This document shows positions 1-9,061 of a stretch of 64,000 nt of DNA, piece after piece. The position numbers were made by a program, and so were the translations under genes. Source of the stretch: Aminobacter sp. AP02 (GTDB lineage Bacteria; Pseudomonadota; Alphaproteobacteria; Rhizobiales; Rhizobiaceae); the NCBI RefSeq assembly GCF_003148805.1, contig NZ_QGGX01000004.1, positions 186,001 through 250,000 of the forward strand, read 5' to 3'. The first letter of the stretch is position 1. Each line of letters starts with the position of its first letter. The notes below the pieces were generated by a model. That model saw nothing but the letters and a program-made list of their open reading frames with translations, ran no database searches and was not told the origin of the DNA.

Positions 1-971
1 TCGGCTCGGGTCCGTTCAAGCTGGAGAAGTGGGATCCCAACTCCAAGGCGGCGCTCGTCGCCAACAAGGACTGGGCTGGTGGTGCTACCGGCGTTGACGG
101 CATCGAGATCAGCGTTCTTCCCGACGAAACCGCGATCCTCGCTGCCATGCGCACCGGCCAGGTCGATTTCGCCCTGCTCAACGATCCGCTGATCGCGACG
201 CTGGTGCCCAATGAGCCCAAGCTGCAGCTCAACCGCGCGCCGCTGCTCGCCTACCACGTGCTTCAGCTCAACCCGGCGCGCAAGCCGATGAACGAACTCG
301 CCGTGCGCCAGGCCATCTCCTGCGCGGTCGACCGCCAGGCGGTGCTCGACACCGCATCCCTAGGTGAAGGCAAGGTGACCGGGCCGATTACCGCACCGTT
401 CTTCGCGTCCGATCCGAATTCGCTTTTCTGCTACAAGCAGGACATCGAGAAGGCCAAGAAGCTGATGGCCGATGCCGGCTTTGCAGATGGCTTCAGCGCC
501 ACCGTGATCGCTGCCACCGGCGAGCCGCCTACCGCCGCTGCCGAAGCCCAGGTGCTGCAGTCGCAACTCGCCGAGATCGGCGTCAAGCTCGACATCAAGA
601 TGATGGAGCTCAACGTCTATGTCGACACCTGGCTGAAGGGCGACTTCGACATGGCGGTGGCGCTGAATGGCGGTCGCCCGGATCCCTATACCATGTACAA
701 CCGCTACTGGACCAAGAACGGCAACCTGCAGAAGGTTTCCAACTTCGCCGACGACACGCTGGACAAGCTGCTGCAGGACGGCCGCGCCGAGACTGATCCG
801 GAAAAGCGCAAGGTGATCTTCGCCGAGTTCGACAAGCAGCTCGCCGAGAAGGCGCCGTGGATCTGGCTCTACACCGGCTACGGCTACACCGCGCAGCAGA
901 AGAACGTGCAGGGCTTCGTGCCGATGCCGACCGGCTCGCTGGTCAGCCTTGGCAAGGTGACCGTGCAGTAA
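1..971 (+). CDS. Peptide-type ABC transporter substrate-binding protein (3' part)
   Basis: The reading frame is already open at base 3, so the start lies outside the window; about 322 codons are visible. This is the C-terminal part of a periplasmic solute-binding protein of the SBP_bac_5 (DppA/OppA) family, whose members are usually 500-540 residues, so roughly the first 200 are missing. Family features seen are the GSGPFKL segment at the left edge, VRQAISCAVDRQAVLD, and the lysine-rich KAKKLMADAGF region. It ends 155 bp before two permease genes and a double ATPase gene on the same strand, so it is the binding protein of that importer. Linkage to anmK and a serine hydrolase suggests muropeptides or cell-wall peptides as ligand; this is inference. 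Confidence 0.9.
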   Translation, partial: GSGPFKLEKWDPNSKAALVANKDWAGGATGVDGIEISVLPDETAILAAMRTGQVDFALLNDPLIATLVPNEPKLQLNRAPLLAYHVLQLNPARKPMNELAVRQAISCAVDRQAVLDTASLGEGKVTGPITAPFFASDPNSLFCYKQDIEKAKKLMADAGFADGFSATVIAATGEPPTAAAEAQVLQSQLAEIGVKLDIKMMELNVYVDTWLKGDFDMAVALNGGRPDPYTMYNRYWTKNGNLQKVSNFADDTLDKLLQDGRAETDPEKRKVIFAEFDKQLAEKAPWIWLYTGYGYTAQQKNVQGFVPMPTGSLVSLGKVTVQ

Positions 972-984
972 CAAACTTGCTTTT

Positions 985-1049
985 GGGCGGCGGGCACTCT
1001 CCCTGACTGCCGCCCGTAGGCGGTCGCCGTTGAGCCGATGGCGACCGCC
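985..1049 (+). repeat. Two hairpins between binding-protein gene and permease gene
   Basis: The gap between the binding-protein stop and the first permease holds two inverted repeats. One is GGGCGGC (985-991) with GCCGCCC (1009-1015). The other is a perfect 10-bp pair, GGCGGTCGCC (1019-1028) with GGCGACCGCC (1040-1049). No T-run follows, so they are more likely 3' mRNA-stabilising or attenuating structures that keep binding-protein mRNA in excess over the membrane genes than full terminators. Confidence 0.6.
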
Positions 1050-1126
1050 AGCGCCGCGAAAGCCGCGCTTTGGCCAATCCCTTCCAGAACCGATGCGGTT
1101 CCTCAACCCGAGATGGGGCGCATGAC

Positions 1127-2086
1127 ATGAATTACGTGATACGTCGCCTCCAGGCCTTCCCATTGGTCCTGATCGGGGTTTCGGTCGTCGTCTTCATTGC
1201 CATACGGCTGGTGCCGGGCGACTCCATCACTGCCATGCTTGGAACCGAGGCTGGCCTTCTTACGCCTCAGCAACGCGACTCGCTCGCGATCTATTTCGGC
1301 ATCGACCAACCTTGGCCAGTCCAGTACTGGCGCTGGTTCACCGGTCTGTTCCGTGGCGACCTCGGCATTTCGGTCACCTATGGCAAGCCGGTCTTGGCGG
1401 TCATACTCGAGCGCTTTCCCTTGACGCTCGAGCTTGCGCTGCTGTCGATGCTGATCGCGCTGTCGATCGGTGTCCCCGCAGGCGTGTACGCGGCCACCCG
1501 CAACGAGCGTCCAGCCGATCTCGGCGTCCGTATCGCGGCCATGATCGGCCAGTCGACGCCAAGTTTCGTGGTCGGCCTCGTACTCATCTACATCCTCTCG
1601 GCCGGCTTCGGCGTGCTGCCGACCATGGGCATCTTCACCCCGTTCTGGCAGGACCCGCTCCAAAACCTCAGCCAGATGATCCTGCCGGCGATCACGCTGG
1701 GTTGTGCCTTCGCCGCGTCGGTGACACGCGTGTCACGCTCGGCCATGCTCGACGTTTTGAGCGACGACTATGTGCGCACCGCCCGGAGCAAGGGCGCCTC
1801 CGAGCGCAGCGTTATCTGGCGCCACGCGCTGCCCAATGCGCTTGTACCGGTCGTCACCCTGAGCGGTATCGAATTCGGCTATCTGCTCGGCGGCGCCGTC
1901 ATCGTCGAACAAATCTACGCCCTGCCTGGCCTCGGGCGCATGGTGCTGGAGGCGATCCTCCAGCGCGATTACGCGCTCGTGCAGGGTGCGGTGTTGTTCA
2001 TTGCCCTCAACTTCATGATCGTCAATTTGCTCGTCGACCTCGCCTATGCCGCGCTCGACCCCCGTATTCGCCTGGAGGGCCGTTGA
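1127..2086 (+). CDS. Peptide ABC transporter permease, DppB type
   Basis: Inner-membrane permease of 319 residues in the DppB/OppB/GsiC family. It begins MNYVIRRLQ, the usual N-terminal amphipathic start, followed by about six membrane segments. The binding-protein-dependent transport loop, with DYVRTARSKGASE and later ALPNALVPVVT, docks on the ATPase. The frame stays open upstream to 1070, but the ATG at 1127 matches the family start and follows a GATGGGGCG stretch. The stop overlaps the next ATG (TGATG), so the two permeases are translationally coupled. Confidence 0.92.
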   Translation: MNYVIRRLQAFPLVLIGVSVVVFIAIRLVPGDSITAMLGTEAGLLTPQQRDSLAIYFGIDQPWPVQYWRWFTGLFRGDLGISVTYGKPVLAVILERFPLTLELALLSMLIALSIGVPAGVYAATRNERPADLGVRIAAMIGQSTPSFVVGLVLIYILSAGFGVLPTMGIFTPFWQDPLQNLSQMILPAITLGCAFAASVTRVSRSAMLDVLSDDYVRTARSKGASERSVIWRHALPNALVPVVTLSGIEFGYLLGGAVIVEQIYALPGLGRMVLEAILQRDYALVQGAVLFIALNFMIVNLLVDLAYAALDPRIRLEGR

Positions 2087-2919
2087 TGCGTGTCGTGAAG
2101 GCCATCTTTTCGCATCCGAGCGGCCGCATCGGTGGCGCCATAGTGCTGGTCTACCTGCTGGTCGCCTTGCTGGGAGCCGTAGGCCTGACGCCGCACGACC
2201 CGCTGATGCAGTACCGCATCGACCGCCTGCATGCGCCCACGTCCTCCTACTGGATGGGCACCGACCTGTTCGGCCGCGACGTGATGAGCCGCCTGATGAA
2301 GGGTGTCGGCCAGTCCTTCACCGTGGCCTTCTTTTCCGTAGCGCTCGCAACGCTCGCCGGCACCGTGCTTGGCCTCACCGCCGCGTGGTATGGCAAGCGC
2401 TGGGACACGGTCATGATGCGCATGATGGACGTGCTGCTGGCGTTTCCGGCAATCCTGCTGGCATTGCTGATCGTCACCATCGTCGGCCCCGGCACCTGGA
2501 CCAGCGTGGCAGCCATCAGCATCGTCTACACACCGATCTTCACCCGCGTCGTACGCGGCCCGGCGCTGTCGCTGAAGGCGCGCGATTTCGTCGATGCCGC
2601 CCGCACCTTCGGGTCAAGCCGCTCGTACATCCTGACCCGGCACCTGCTGCTCAACCTCGTGGCACCGCTCACCGTTCAGGTGACGCTGGCGCTGGCCTGG
2701 GCGCTACTCACCGAGGCCGGCCTCAGCTTCCTCGGCCTCGGCACCCAGCCCCCGGCCTCGTCGCTCGGCCTGATGCTGAGCGACAGCCGCAACCTGATGG
2801 AGCAGGCGCCATGGCTGCTGGCGTTCCCGGCCGTTGCCATCATGCTGTCGATCCTCGGCTTCAACCTTCTCGGCGATGCGCTGCGCGACATCCTCGACCC
2901 CAAGACGAGGAGGGCGTGA
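2086..2919 (+). CDS. Peptide ABC transporter permease, DppC type
   Basis: Second permease, 277 residues, DppC/OppC/GsiD family. Visible marks are the N-terminal transmembrane segment after FSHPSGRIGG, the HPTSSYWMGTDLFGRDVMSR-like segment (LGTD-x-xGRD is typical of DppC) and the EAA loop around DAARTFGSSRSYI. The start at 2086 overlaps the preceding stop by one base. The frame also reads open far upstream, but that part lies inside the first permease and is a shadow. It should pair with the 1127-2086 product to form the membrane channel. Confidence 0.92.
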   Translation: MRVVKAIFSHPSGRIGGAIVLVYLLVALLGAVGLTPHDPLMQYRIDRLHAPTSSYWMGTDLFGRDVMSRLMKGVGQSFTVAFFSVALATLAGTVLGLTAAWYGKRWDTVMMRMMDVLLAFPAILLALLIVTIVGPGTWTSVAAISIVYTPIFTRVVRGPALSLKARDFVDAARTFGSSRSYILTRHLLLNLVAPLTVQVTLALAWALLTEAGLSFLGLGTQPPASSLGLMLSDSRNLMEQAPWLLAFPAVAIMLSILGFNLLGDALRDILDPKTRRA

Positions 2920-2921
2920 CG

Positions 2922-4685
2922 ATGGCATATGAGATGACGAAGCCGATCCTTTCGGTCCATGACCTCCACGTCAGCTTCGGCCCGCCAGCAAGCGCAAAGG
3001 AAGTGGTGCATGGGGTCAGCTTCGATGTCGGCGTCGGCGAGGTGCTGGCTATCGTCGGCGAGAGCGGGTCGGGCAAGTCGGTCACCGCGCTCTCCAGCAA
3101 TCGCCTGATCGACTATGCCGGCGGCCGCATCACCAGCGGCAAGATCGAGCTTCTACGCGCCGACGGCAGCGTCTTGGACATCACCAGCGCCGCCAAGCAG
3201 GAGCTGACGGGCATTCGCGGCGCTGAAATCGGCGTCATCTTCCAGGAGCCGATGACTTCGCTCAATCCGGTGCTGACCATCGGCACCCAGATCGAAGAGT
3301 CGTTCCGGCTGCATCGCGGCCTGACCGGTGCGCAGGCGCGGGCAGCGGCCCGCGAGGCGCTCGAGCGGGTGCGCATCCCCGACGCCGAACGGCGACTGAA
3401 GGCGACCCCGAACGAACTGTCCGGCGGCATGCTGCAGCGTGTGATGATCGCCATGGCATTGGCCTGCAATCCGCGCCTCCTGATCGCCGACGAGCCGACG
3501 ACGGCACTCGATGTCACCGTGCAGGCACAGATCATGGCGCTGCTGGCTGAACTGCGGCGCGAGACGGGCATGTCGATGATCTTCATCAGCCACGACATCG
3601 GCCTTGTCGCGGGCATCGCCGACCGCGTGATGGTGATGCAGGACGGCAAAGTCGTCGAGCAAGGCGAGCTGAGCCAGATCCTCGACGCCCCGCAGCATCC
3701 CTACACCAAACACCTGCTGCATGCCGTCCCGCATTTCTCCAGCGGCGTTGCGGCGAGAGAGGACGGAGTGCGCGCGACAGCGCCCCTGCCCAGGCCTACG
3801 CTGGAAGTCGATGACCTCGTCGTGCGGTATCCGCTGAAAGGGGGCTGGTTCAGCAAGCCGGTTGGCGCGGTGCACGCCGTCGATGGCGTCGGCTTCGACC
3901 TGTTGCCGGGAGAAACGCTGGCGATCGTCGGCGAGAGCGGCTCGGGCAAGTCGACTACGGCGCGAGCCGTGCTCGGTCTCGTCGCGCCGACGCGGGGCGC
4001 ATTTTCGGTGGAGGCCCAGGCGGCCCGGCCCGGCCAGAGCCGGTTGCCGGTGCAGATGGTGTTCCAGAACCCCTACGCCTCGCTCAACCCGCGCCTCAAT
4101 GTCGAGCAGATCTTGGCCGAGCCGGTGGTCGCCACGGGTGCGCCCGTCGACGCAGCGGTTCGCGACAGGATGGTCGCGCTGCTCAAGCGCGTCGGCCTGC
4201 CCGAGGACAGCCTGGCGCGTTACCCGCACCAGTTCTCCGGCGGCCAGCGGCAGCGCCTGTGCATTGCGCGCTCGCTGATGCTCAACCCTTCCGTCGTCGT
4301 GCTCGACGAGGCGGTCTCTGCACTCGACGTATCGGTCCAGGCCCGCGTTCTGGAGCTCCTGGTCGACCTGCAGCGTGAATACGGTCTCGCCTATCTTTTC
4401 ATCTCGCATGATATGGCGGTGGTCGAGCGTATCGCGCACCGCGTCGCGGTGATGTATGCCGGGCAGATTGTCGAGATCGGCGACGCGAAGTCGGTTCTCG
4501 CCGACCCGCAGCATCCCTATACAAAAAAGCTTATCGCCGCCGTGCCCACCATCGACCGCCGCAAACAGCATTTCGAGCTCGACACCCGCCAGGTTCCCTC
4601 GCTGGTGCGCCCCATCGGCTACGAGCCGCCGGTGGCGAATTGGCTCGAGGTCGGCGGCGACCACAAGGTTCGGGCGGAGGCCTGA
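2922..4685 (+). CDS. Duplicated peptide ABC transporter ATPase (DppD-DppF fusion, GsiA-like)
   Basis: A 587-residue protein with two complete ABC ATPase domains. The first Walker A (GESGSGKS) is near residue 46 and the second near residue 337. Signature motifs are LSGGMLQR in the first half and FSGGQRQR in the second, each followed by a Walker B (LLIADEPTTALD and VVVLDEAVSALD). Each half ends with the oligopeptide C-terminal element containing HPYTKxLL. In most peptide importers these are two genes, here they are one polypeptide. In the second half Walker B reads LDEAVSALD, with A in place of the usual P, as in DppF/GsiA second domains. The ATG at 2922 is two bases beyond the permease stop. 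Confidence 0.93.
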   Translation: MAYEMTKPILSVHDLHVSFGPPASAKEVVHGVSFDVGVGEVLAIVGESGSGKSVTALSSNRLIDYAGGRITSGKIELLRADGSVLDITSAAKQELTGIRGAEIGVIFQEPMTSLNPVLTIGTQIEESFRLHRGLTGAQARAAAREALERVRIPDAERRLKATPNELSGGMLQRVMIAMALACNPRLLIADEPTTALDVTVQAQIMALLAELRRETGMSMIFISHDIGLVAGIADRVMVMQDGKVVEQGELSQILDAPQHPYTKHLLHAVPHFSSGVAAREDGVRATAPLPRPTLEVDDLVVRYPLKGGWFSKPVGAVHAVDGVGFDLLPGETLAIVGESGSGKSTTARAVLGLVAPTRGAFSVEAQAARPGQSRLPVQMVFQNPYASLNPRLNVEQILAEPVVATGAPVDAAVRDRMVALLKRVGLPEDSLARYPHQFSGGQRQRLCIARSLMLNPSVVVLDEAVSALDVSVQARVLELLVDLQREYGLAYLFISHDMAVVERIAHRVAVMYAGQIVEIGDAKSVLADPQHPYTKKLIAAVPTIDRRKQHFELDTRQVPSLVRPIGYEPPVANWLEVGGDHKVRAEA

Positions 4686-4694
4686 GGGACGAAG

Positions 4695-5708
4695 ATGGCA
4701 ACCAACGAGCTGCCCCACCGTTTCGGCCCCGCTTTCGCCGTGCTGGCGCAGTCCGTCGAGACGGGGCGTATCCCCGGCGGGGTGCTCGGCATCGTCGACA
4801 AGGGCGGCGGGCGCATCACCAGGTCGATCGGCCTTGCACAGCGCGTTCCCCACGAACGGGCGATGCGTGACGACACCTGGTTCGACCTGGCGTCGCTGAC
4901 CAAGGTGATCTTCACCACGCCGCGCATCCTGGCGTTGGCAGAGGCTGGCACAATCCACCTCGACGCGCCGCTGACTTCGGTGCTTGCCGATCTGCGCCAG
5001 TACGACCCCAATGCCTGGGAGCGGCAGGTCACGTTCCGTCAGTGCCTCGGTCACCAGACGCCATTCCCTGCGGTCGAACCTGTCTACACGTACGGCCGCG
5101 ACCCCGACCTGCTGCGCACTTTCGTGCTGCAGCGCGAGTGGAGAAAGCTCGCACAACCCGTCTATTCCGACATCAATTTCATCCTGCTCGGCCTTGCCAT
5201 GGAGCGCCTGTCCGGCCGGTCGATCCGCGACATGGATGCCGGTGCGGGCTTTGCCTTTTCGGCCGATCCCGATCGGTCGGCTGCGACCGAAGACTGCACC
5301 TGGCGCCACCGGGTGCTGTCGGGCGAGGTTCACGACGACAATTGTTCGGCCCTTCAAGGAGCAGGCCATGCCGGACTGTTCGGCACGGCGGCTTCAGTTC
5401 TTGATTTTGCGCAGGGCCTGCTCGACGGCAGCGGCGCCTCGCGGGAAACCATCAAGCTTATCCGCACGCCGCTGTCGGACAAGCGCACCCACGGCTGGGA
5501 ACATGCCTACAACGGCTGGTCCGGCGGCGATCACTGCAGTCCTGAAACGATTGGCCACACCGGCTTCACCGGTACGGGTCTCTGGATCGATTTCGAAAGC
5601 GGACGCGCCTGGACCCTGCTCACCAACCGCATTCACCCGACCCGCCATTTCGACAGCGGGATTGTCGATCTTCGTCGCCAGACCGGCGACATCATCAACG
5701 GAGCTTGA
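4695..5708 (+). CDS. Serine hydrolase of the class C beta-lactamase / penicillin-binding fold
   Basis: A 337-residue protein. The nucleophile motif SLTK (SxxK, S67-K70) follows the [13 protein letters not shown] segment typical of the Beta-lactamase (PF00144) family. The second motif is read as YSD in [11 protein letters not shown], and the third as HTG in [10 protein letters not shown], in place of KTG. No signal peptide is evident, so a cytoplasmic site is likely. It lies 9 bp after the ATPase gene and 2 bp before anmK, all apparently in one transcript. A cytoplasmic amidase, esterase or carboxypeptidase acting on imported muropeptides fits this position; the exact bond cleaved is not known. 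Confidence is high for fold and moderate for role. Confidence 0.85.
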   Translation: MATNELPHRFGPAFAVLAQSVETGRIPGGVLGIVDKGGGRITRSIGLAQRVPHERAMRDDTWFDLASLTKVIFTTPRILALAEAGTIHLDAPLTSVLADLRQYDPNAWERQVTFRQCLGHQTPFPAVEPVYTYGRDPDLLRTFVLQREWRKLAQPVYSDINFILLGLAMERLSGRSIRDMDAGAGFAFSADPDRSAATEDCTWRHRVLSGEVHDDNCSALQGAGHAGLFGTAASVLDFAQGLLDGSGASRETIKLIRTPLSDKRTHGWEHAYNGWSGGDHCSPETIGHTGFTGTGLWIDFESGRAWTLLTNRIHPTRHFDSGIVDLRRQTGDIINGA

Positions 5709-5710
5709 AC

Positions 5711-6829
5711 ATGAACCCCATCTGGTCGGTCGGGCTGATGACCGGAACCGTGCTCGACGGCAACATCGACGTCGCGCTGCTCAAGACCGACGGCGAGCGA
5801 ATCGAGGCGTTCGGGCCCTTTGCGCTCGTACCTTACGAGGCGTCCGTGCGGCCGATGCTGGAAAAGGCACAGGCCGAAGCCCGCGTGTGGAATTTCGAGG
5901 GCCCCGAGCCGGCGATCTTTGCCGAGGCGGAGGAAGCGCTGACCCGCGCCCAGTCTGCCGCCGTCAGACAGGTCGTCGAGGGCGCTGGCATGACGATGGC
6001 CGACATCGGCGTCGTCGGCTTCCACGGCCAGACCGTGTTGCATCGCGGGCCCCAGAAGGGCGGCCCGCGAGGCGAGACCCGCCAGCTGGGTGACGGTGAA
6101 CTGATGCAGTCGCTGCTCGGCACCAAGGTGGTTTACGACTTCCGCAGTGCCGACATCCGCGCCGGCGGGCAGGGCGCACCTCTCGCGGCAGCCTATCACG
6201 CAGCACTTCTCGGGACGGCCGGGGCGAGCGGCGACAGCGCAATCCTCAATCTCGGCGGCGTCGGCAACATCACCTGGTGGGACGGCAAGTCTGATCTCGT
6301 CGCCTTCGACACGGGCCCCGCCAATGCGCCGATCAACGACTTCGTCAAGGCGAGGGGCCTGGGCGAAATGGACAAGGGCGGCGCGCTGGCCGCCGCCGGC
6401 TCCGTCGACGAGGCAAGGCTCGCGCGGCTGCTTGAGCATCCGTATCTGACGGCTCCGTATCCGAAATCGCTCGATCGATTCGATTTCACGGCTTCGATGG
6501 CTGACGGGCTCAGCGATGAAGATGGCGCAGCAACACTGACCGCTTTCAGCGCCTCGTGCGTCGGCAAAGCGCTCGACCTCCTGCCGCAGCGCCCGACAAA
6601 ACTCTTCGTGTCAGGCGGCGGTCGTCACAACCCGACCTTCATGGAGATGATGCGCGAGCGCGCCGGCGTCGAGGCGGTTTCTGCAGACACGATCGGCTGG
6701 CGTGGCGACGCGGTCGAAGCAGAGTGCTTTGCGTTTCTGGCTGTGCGTGTGCTTCGTGGGATGCCGGTCAGCTTCCCGAGCACGACCGGCGTGCCGCAGC
6801 CGATGACGGGTGGCCGCATCGCTGGCTGA
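5711..6829 (+). CDS. anmK: Anhydro-N-acetylmuramic acid kinase
   Basis: A 372-residue member of the AnmK family (usual size about 370). AnmK phosphorylates and hydrates 1,6-anhydro-MurNAc to MurNAc-6-phosphate in peptidoglycan recycling. Seen are the N-terminal ATPase-fold loop ([12 protein letters not shown], where many homologues have GLMSGTSLDG), [28 protein letters not shown] and the late SGGGRHNP. The aspartate in FDTGPANA is in the position expected for the catalytic base. The ATG at 5711 is preferred over an in-frame TTG at 5705 that overlaps the previous stop. Its place after a peptide importer and a serine hydrolase supports import and reuse of anhydro-muropeptides. Confidence 0.93.
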   Translation: MNPIWSVGLMTGTVLDGNIDVALLKTDGERIEAFGPFALVPYEASVRPMLEKAQAEARVWNFEGPEPAIFAEAEEALTRAQSAAVRQVVEGAGMTMADIGVVGFHGQTVLHRGPQKGGPRGETRQLGDGELMQSLLGTKVVYDFRSADIRAGGQGAPLAAAYHAALLGTAGASGDSAILNLGGVGNITWWDGKSDLVAFDTGPANAPINDFVKARGLGEMDKGGALAAAGSVDEARLARLLEHPYLTAPYPKSLDRFDFTASMADGLSDEDGAATLTAFSASCVGKALDLLPQRPTKLFVSGGGRHNPTFMEMMRERAGVEAVSADTIGWRGDAVEAECFAFLAVRVLRGMPVSFPSTTGVPQPMTGGRIAG

Positions 6830-6858
6830 CCATCTCGCGCTACGCCGCGACGCTTAGA

Positions 6859-7272
6859 CTAGAGCGGTTTTGACAGGAAGGTTCGCGTGCGGCCCTTCGG
6901 AAAATCCGGCAATTCACCGAACGGCTTGTAGCCCTGGCGCTGGTAGACCTTCAGCGCTGTCGGGTTGAAGGTGTCGATGTAGGCGCCATGGCAGCCTCGT
7001 GCCGCGGCCTCGCCTTCGGCTGCCTGCAGCATGCGTGAGGCCGCGTTCTGCCCCCGCAGGCTGTCGTCCACCCACAGCCACTGGACATAGAGCCACCCCC
7101 AGGCCGTATAGCCGGAAATGCCGGCGACGACCGAACCACCCTCGCCACGTACGAACACTGCCAGTGGGCGCTTTTCCGCCGGCCCGACGTCGGTCGCGTT
7201 GAAGGCGGTCAGGTGATCACCTACCGTGCTCAGGTCCTCGGGTGAGGGGCTGTCGGTGACTTCAATGTCCAT
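6859..7272 (-). CDS. GNAT family N-acetyltransferase
   Basis: A 137-residue single-domain acetyltransferase. The acetyl-CoA binding motif A is seen as LWVDDSLRGQNAASRML (R-G-Q-N-A-A pyrophosphate loop), followed by the GCHGAYIDTFNP strand and YQRQGYKPFG, the usual motif B. Length and order agree with small GNAT proteins. It is transcribed towards anmK with only 29 bp between the ends and no obvious partner gene, so the acceptor substrate cannot be inferred. Confidence 0.88.
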   Translation of the reverse strand: MDIEVTDSPSPEDLSTVGDHLTAFNATDVGPAEKRPLAVFVRGEGGSVVAGISGYTAWGWLYVQWLWVDDSLRGQNAASRMLQAAEGEAAARGCHGAYIDTFNPTALKVYQRQGYKPFGELPDFPKGRTRTFLSKPL

Positions 7273-7353
7273 AAGTTGCCTCGGTCAGCCTAGCGCGAAA
7301 GGCCGGGTGTTGTCCGCACAGGGGCTAAAGACCGACGCCCATTTTGGCAAGGG

Positions 7354-7367
7354 GGCGCTGTTGCAAC
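7354..7367. repeat. Possible remnant of an IS6-family terminal inverted repeat
   Basis: The 14 bases GGCGCTGTTGCAAC differ at two positions from the terminal repeat I recall for IS26 (GGCACTGTTGCAAA). No transposase is present nearby. The surrounding 7273-7555 stretch holds no gene, and the adjacent transporter genes are broken, which would fit a past insertion and deletion. A chance match is quite possible. Confidence 0.2.
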
Positions 7368-7555
7368 GGCTACATGGGAGCGCGTAGAGTGCCGGACATA
7401 CGGCCAATCACGCGGCAAGGATTTCGACCTGCTCGGCCAGGGATCGTGGTTTCATTCCTCCGCCTAAGCCCCCTTTCGTTTCATCATCACTAGCGACACA
7501 CATGTCACTGCCGAATGGGACCTTTCCACGTCGCCCTTGTTGCTAGTCAGGTCTT

Positions 7556-8330
7556 CTAATCCTCGACCAGACCTGCGTTGACCATCAGGTCACCCTTGGC
7601 ATTCCGCCCGATCTCCAACTTCACGCCATAGACATGCCCGATGATCGCATCCCGCAGGACATCTTCTGGCGGGCCGTCGGCGGCAATGCTGCCCTTATGC
7701 ATGAGGACGAAGCGATCGGCGAAGCGACTTGCCAGAGCCAGATCGTGCAGCGCCGCGAAAGTGATGATTTTTCGTTCGCGTGTGACCTTGCGGACGAGGT
7801 TCAGGACTTCCAGTTGACGCCTAAGATCAAGCGCGCTGGTAGGTTCATCGAGCAACAGCACCTGTGGATCTCGCACCAAGGCTTGCGACAAAGCGACAAG
7901 CTGCTGCTGGCCGCCGCTGTTCGGAAACGAAGCGGTCGGACAGATGTTCGATGTCGAGAAGGTTCAGTATCTCCTCGACATGCGAGATGTCCGCGTCAGT
8001 CGCCTTGCCGCCGCGCCAGCCACGCTTGGCCAGCATTACGACGTCGAATACGGCGAGCGCAGCACGCATGGCGGTGTGCTGGGTAAGCAAGAAGATACTT
8101 TCAGCGCGACGCCGCTCGGGCAGGCGACCGGTGTCTCGGCCATCCAGGCTGATCTTTCCAGCGGCGGGCTTCAGCAATCCGGCAACGAGCCGAAACAGCG
8201 ACGACTTGCCAACACCGTTCGGCCCGATCAGCGCTGTTATCTCGCCGCGCTGGAAAGGCTGGGCGTCGAGCGCGCTGAAGACAACGTTGGAGCCATAAGC
8301 GAAGCGCAGTCCGCTGATCTCGAGGCTCAT
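7556..8330 (-). pseudogene. Frameshifted ferric-siderophore ABC transporter ATPase (FecE/FhuC type)
   Basis: Two overlapping frames together spell one ABC ATPase. The 5' part (from 8330) carries Walker A GPNGVGKSS and runs to DRFVSEQ. The 3' part then continues in another frame as SGGQQQLVALSQALVRDP, with Walker B LLLDEPTSALD and the switch histidine ALHD. The break sits in the signature motif near 7915: where intact genes read E-L-S-G-G-Q, the leucine codon has lost two bases. Product family is the iron-siderophore/cobalamin ATPases. The ATG overlaps the stop of the permease remnant at 8327. Sequence error is an alternative, but the partner permease is also damaged. Confidence 0.85.
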
Positions 8331-8692
8331 CGCCAGGTCTCCCGCCGGACGGAAAGCACCAGGCTGAGGAAGAACGGTACCCCGACCAGCGCAGTAATGA
8401 TGCCGATGGGATAGATCACCCCCGGTGTGATGGCCTTCGACAAGGTCGAGGCGATGGAGAGAATGCCTGCACCCGCTGCGGCCGAAACCGGGATGAAATA
8501 TCGCTGGTCCTCGCCCACGAGCATGCGGGCAATATGCGGACCGATCAGGCCGACAAAACCGATCGTGCCTACGAAAGCGGTTGCCGTGGCTGCAAGAAGC
8601 GAGATGCAGGCGAGCATCTCAAGACGCATGCGAGCGACCGGAATCCCAAGGGGCAGGATGTCAAACCGCTTCCTTCGCATGGTGCCAACCAC
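8327..8692 (-). pseudogene. Truncated FecCD-family siderophore permease
   Basis: About 120 residues match only the C-terminal third of a FecCD permease: RFDILPLGIPVARMR, then VGTIGFVGLIGPHIARMLVGEDQR (the conserved GFVGLIxPH element), and PGVIYPIGIITALVGVPFF. Intact family members are 330-350 residues. Upstream of 8692 the same frame meets a stop after eight codons and the sequence no longer resembles the family, so the N-terminal two thirds have been lost. The open frame begins with GTG at 8692, but this is not thought to be a real start. Together with the broken ATPase this is a dead uptake system. Confidence 0.85.
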
Positions 8693-9061
8693 AGGGGGCC
8701 GTTCAACAGGAGCTTATCCAATTTCGACCCCTAGTGACGTGTGTTGCCGGCGACTATGGCGGCCTTCGGTCACATGGCAAGGCGGGGTAGGTGCCCGCAT
8801 TACCGGCAACTTTGCGGTCGATTTGTGCTCGGGTACAACGGAGACGTTCGTGTTCCGCTGTTTCGAATGGAGGAACTCGCCGCATACTGCGGCTTCGCTA
8901 TAAACCGGGGTCGACGCAGAGGATCAGTCTACGAGGGTTCCGCCAACTGATCCACATTTAGAAACCTAATCCCCATCTCAATGGCAGTAAGCAATCAGCT
9001 GGCTCTCTTAATTCTACAAAGTTTGTAGATTTTTGGAGAGACGTTAATCAAGGAGCAGGGG
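8693..9061. other. Gene-free interval upstream of the organosulfur operon
   Basis: No convincing gene in 369 bp. Short open frames on both strands show no known motif. The left part is presumably debris from the event that truncated the FecCD permease. The right part becomes AT-rich after about 8960 and should hold the promoter of the flavin reductase operon, with a palindrome at 9014-9028. Confidence 0.6.
9014..9028. promoter_or_regulatory. Perfect 7-1-7 palindrome before the organosulfur operon
   Basis: CTACAAA-G-TTTGTAG lies 34 bp upstream of the FMN reductase start within an AT-rich stretch. It is a plausible operator for a dimeric regulator of the downstream operon. No regulator gene is adjacent, and the motif does not match a consensus I can name. 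Confidence 0.4.

Noticed and set aside
3153-5369. 738-codon open frame on the minus strand
   Set aside because: It lies opposite the double ATPase and serine hydrolase genes and shows low-complexity, Arg/His/Asp-rich sequence typical of antisense frames in high-GC DNA.
5705-5710. TTG start for anmK
   Set aside because: It overlaps the previous stop and adds two residues only; ATG at 5711 gives the family-typical beginning.
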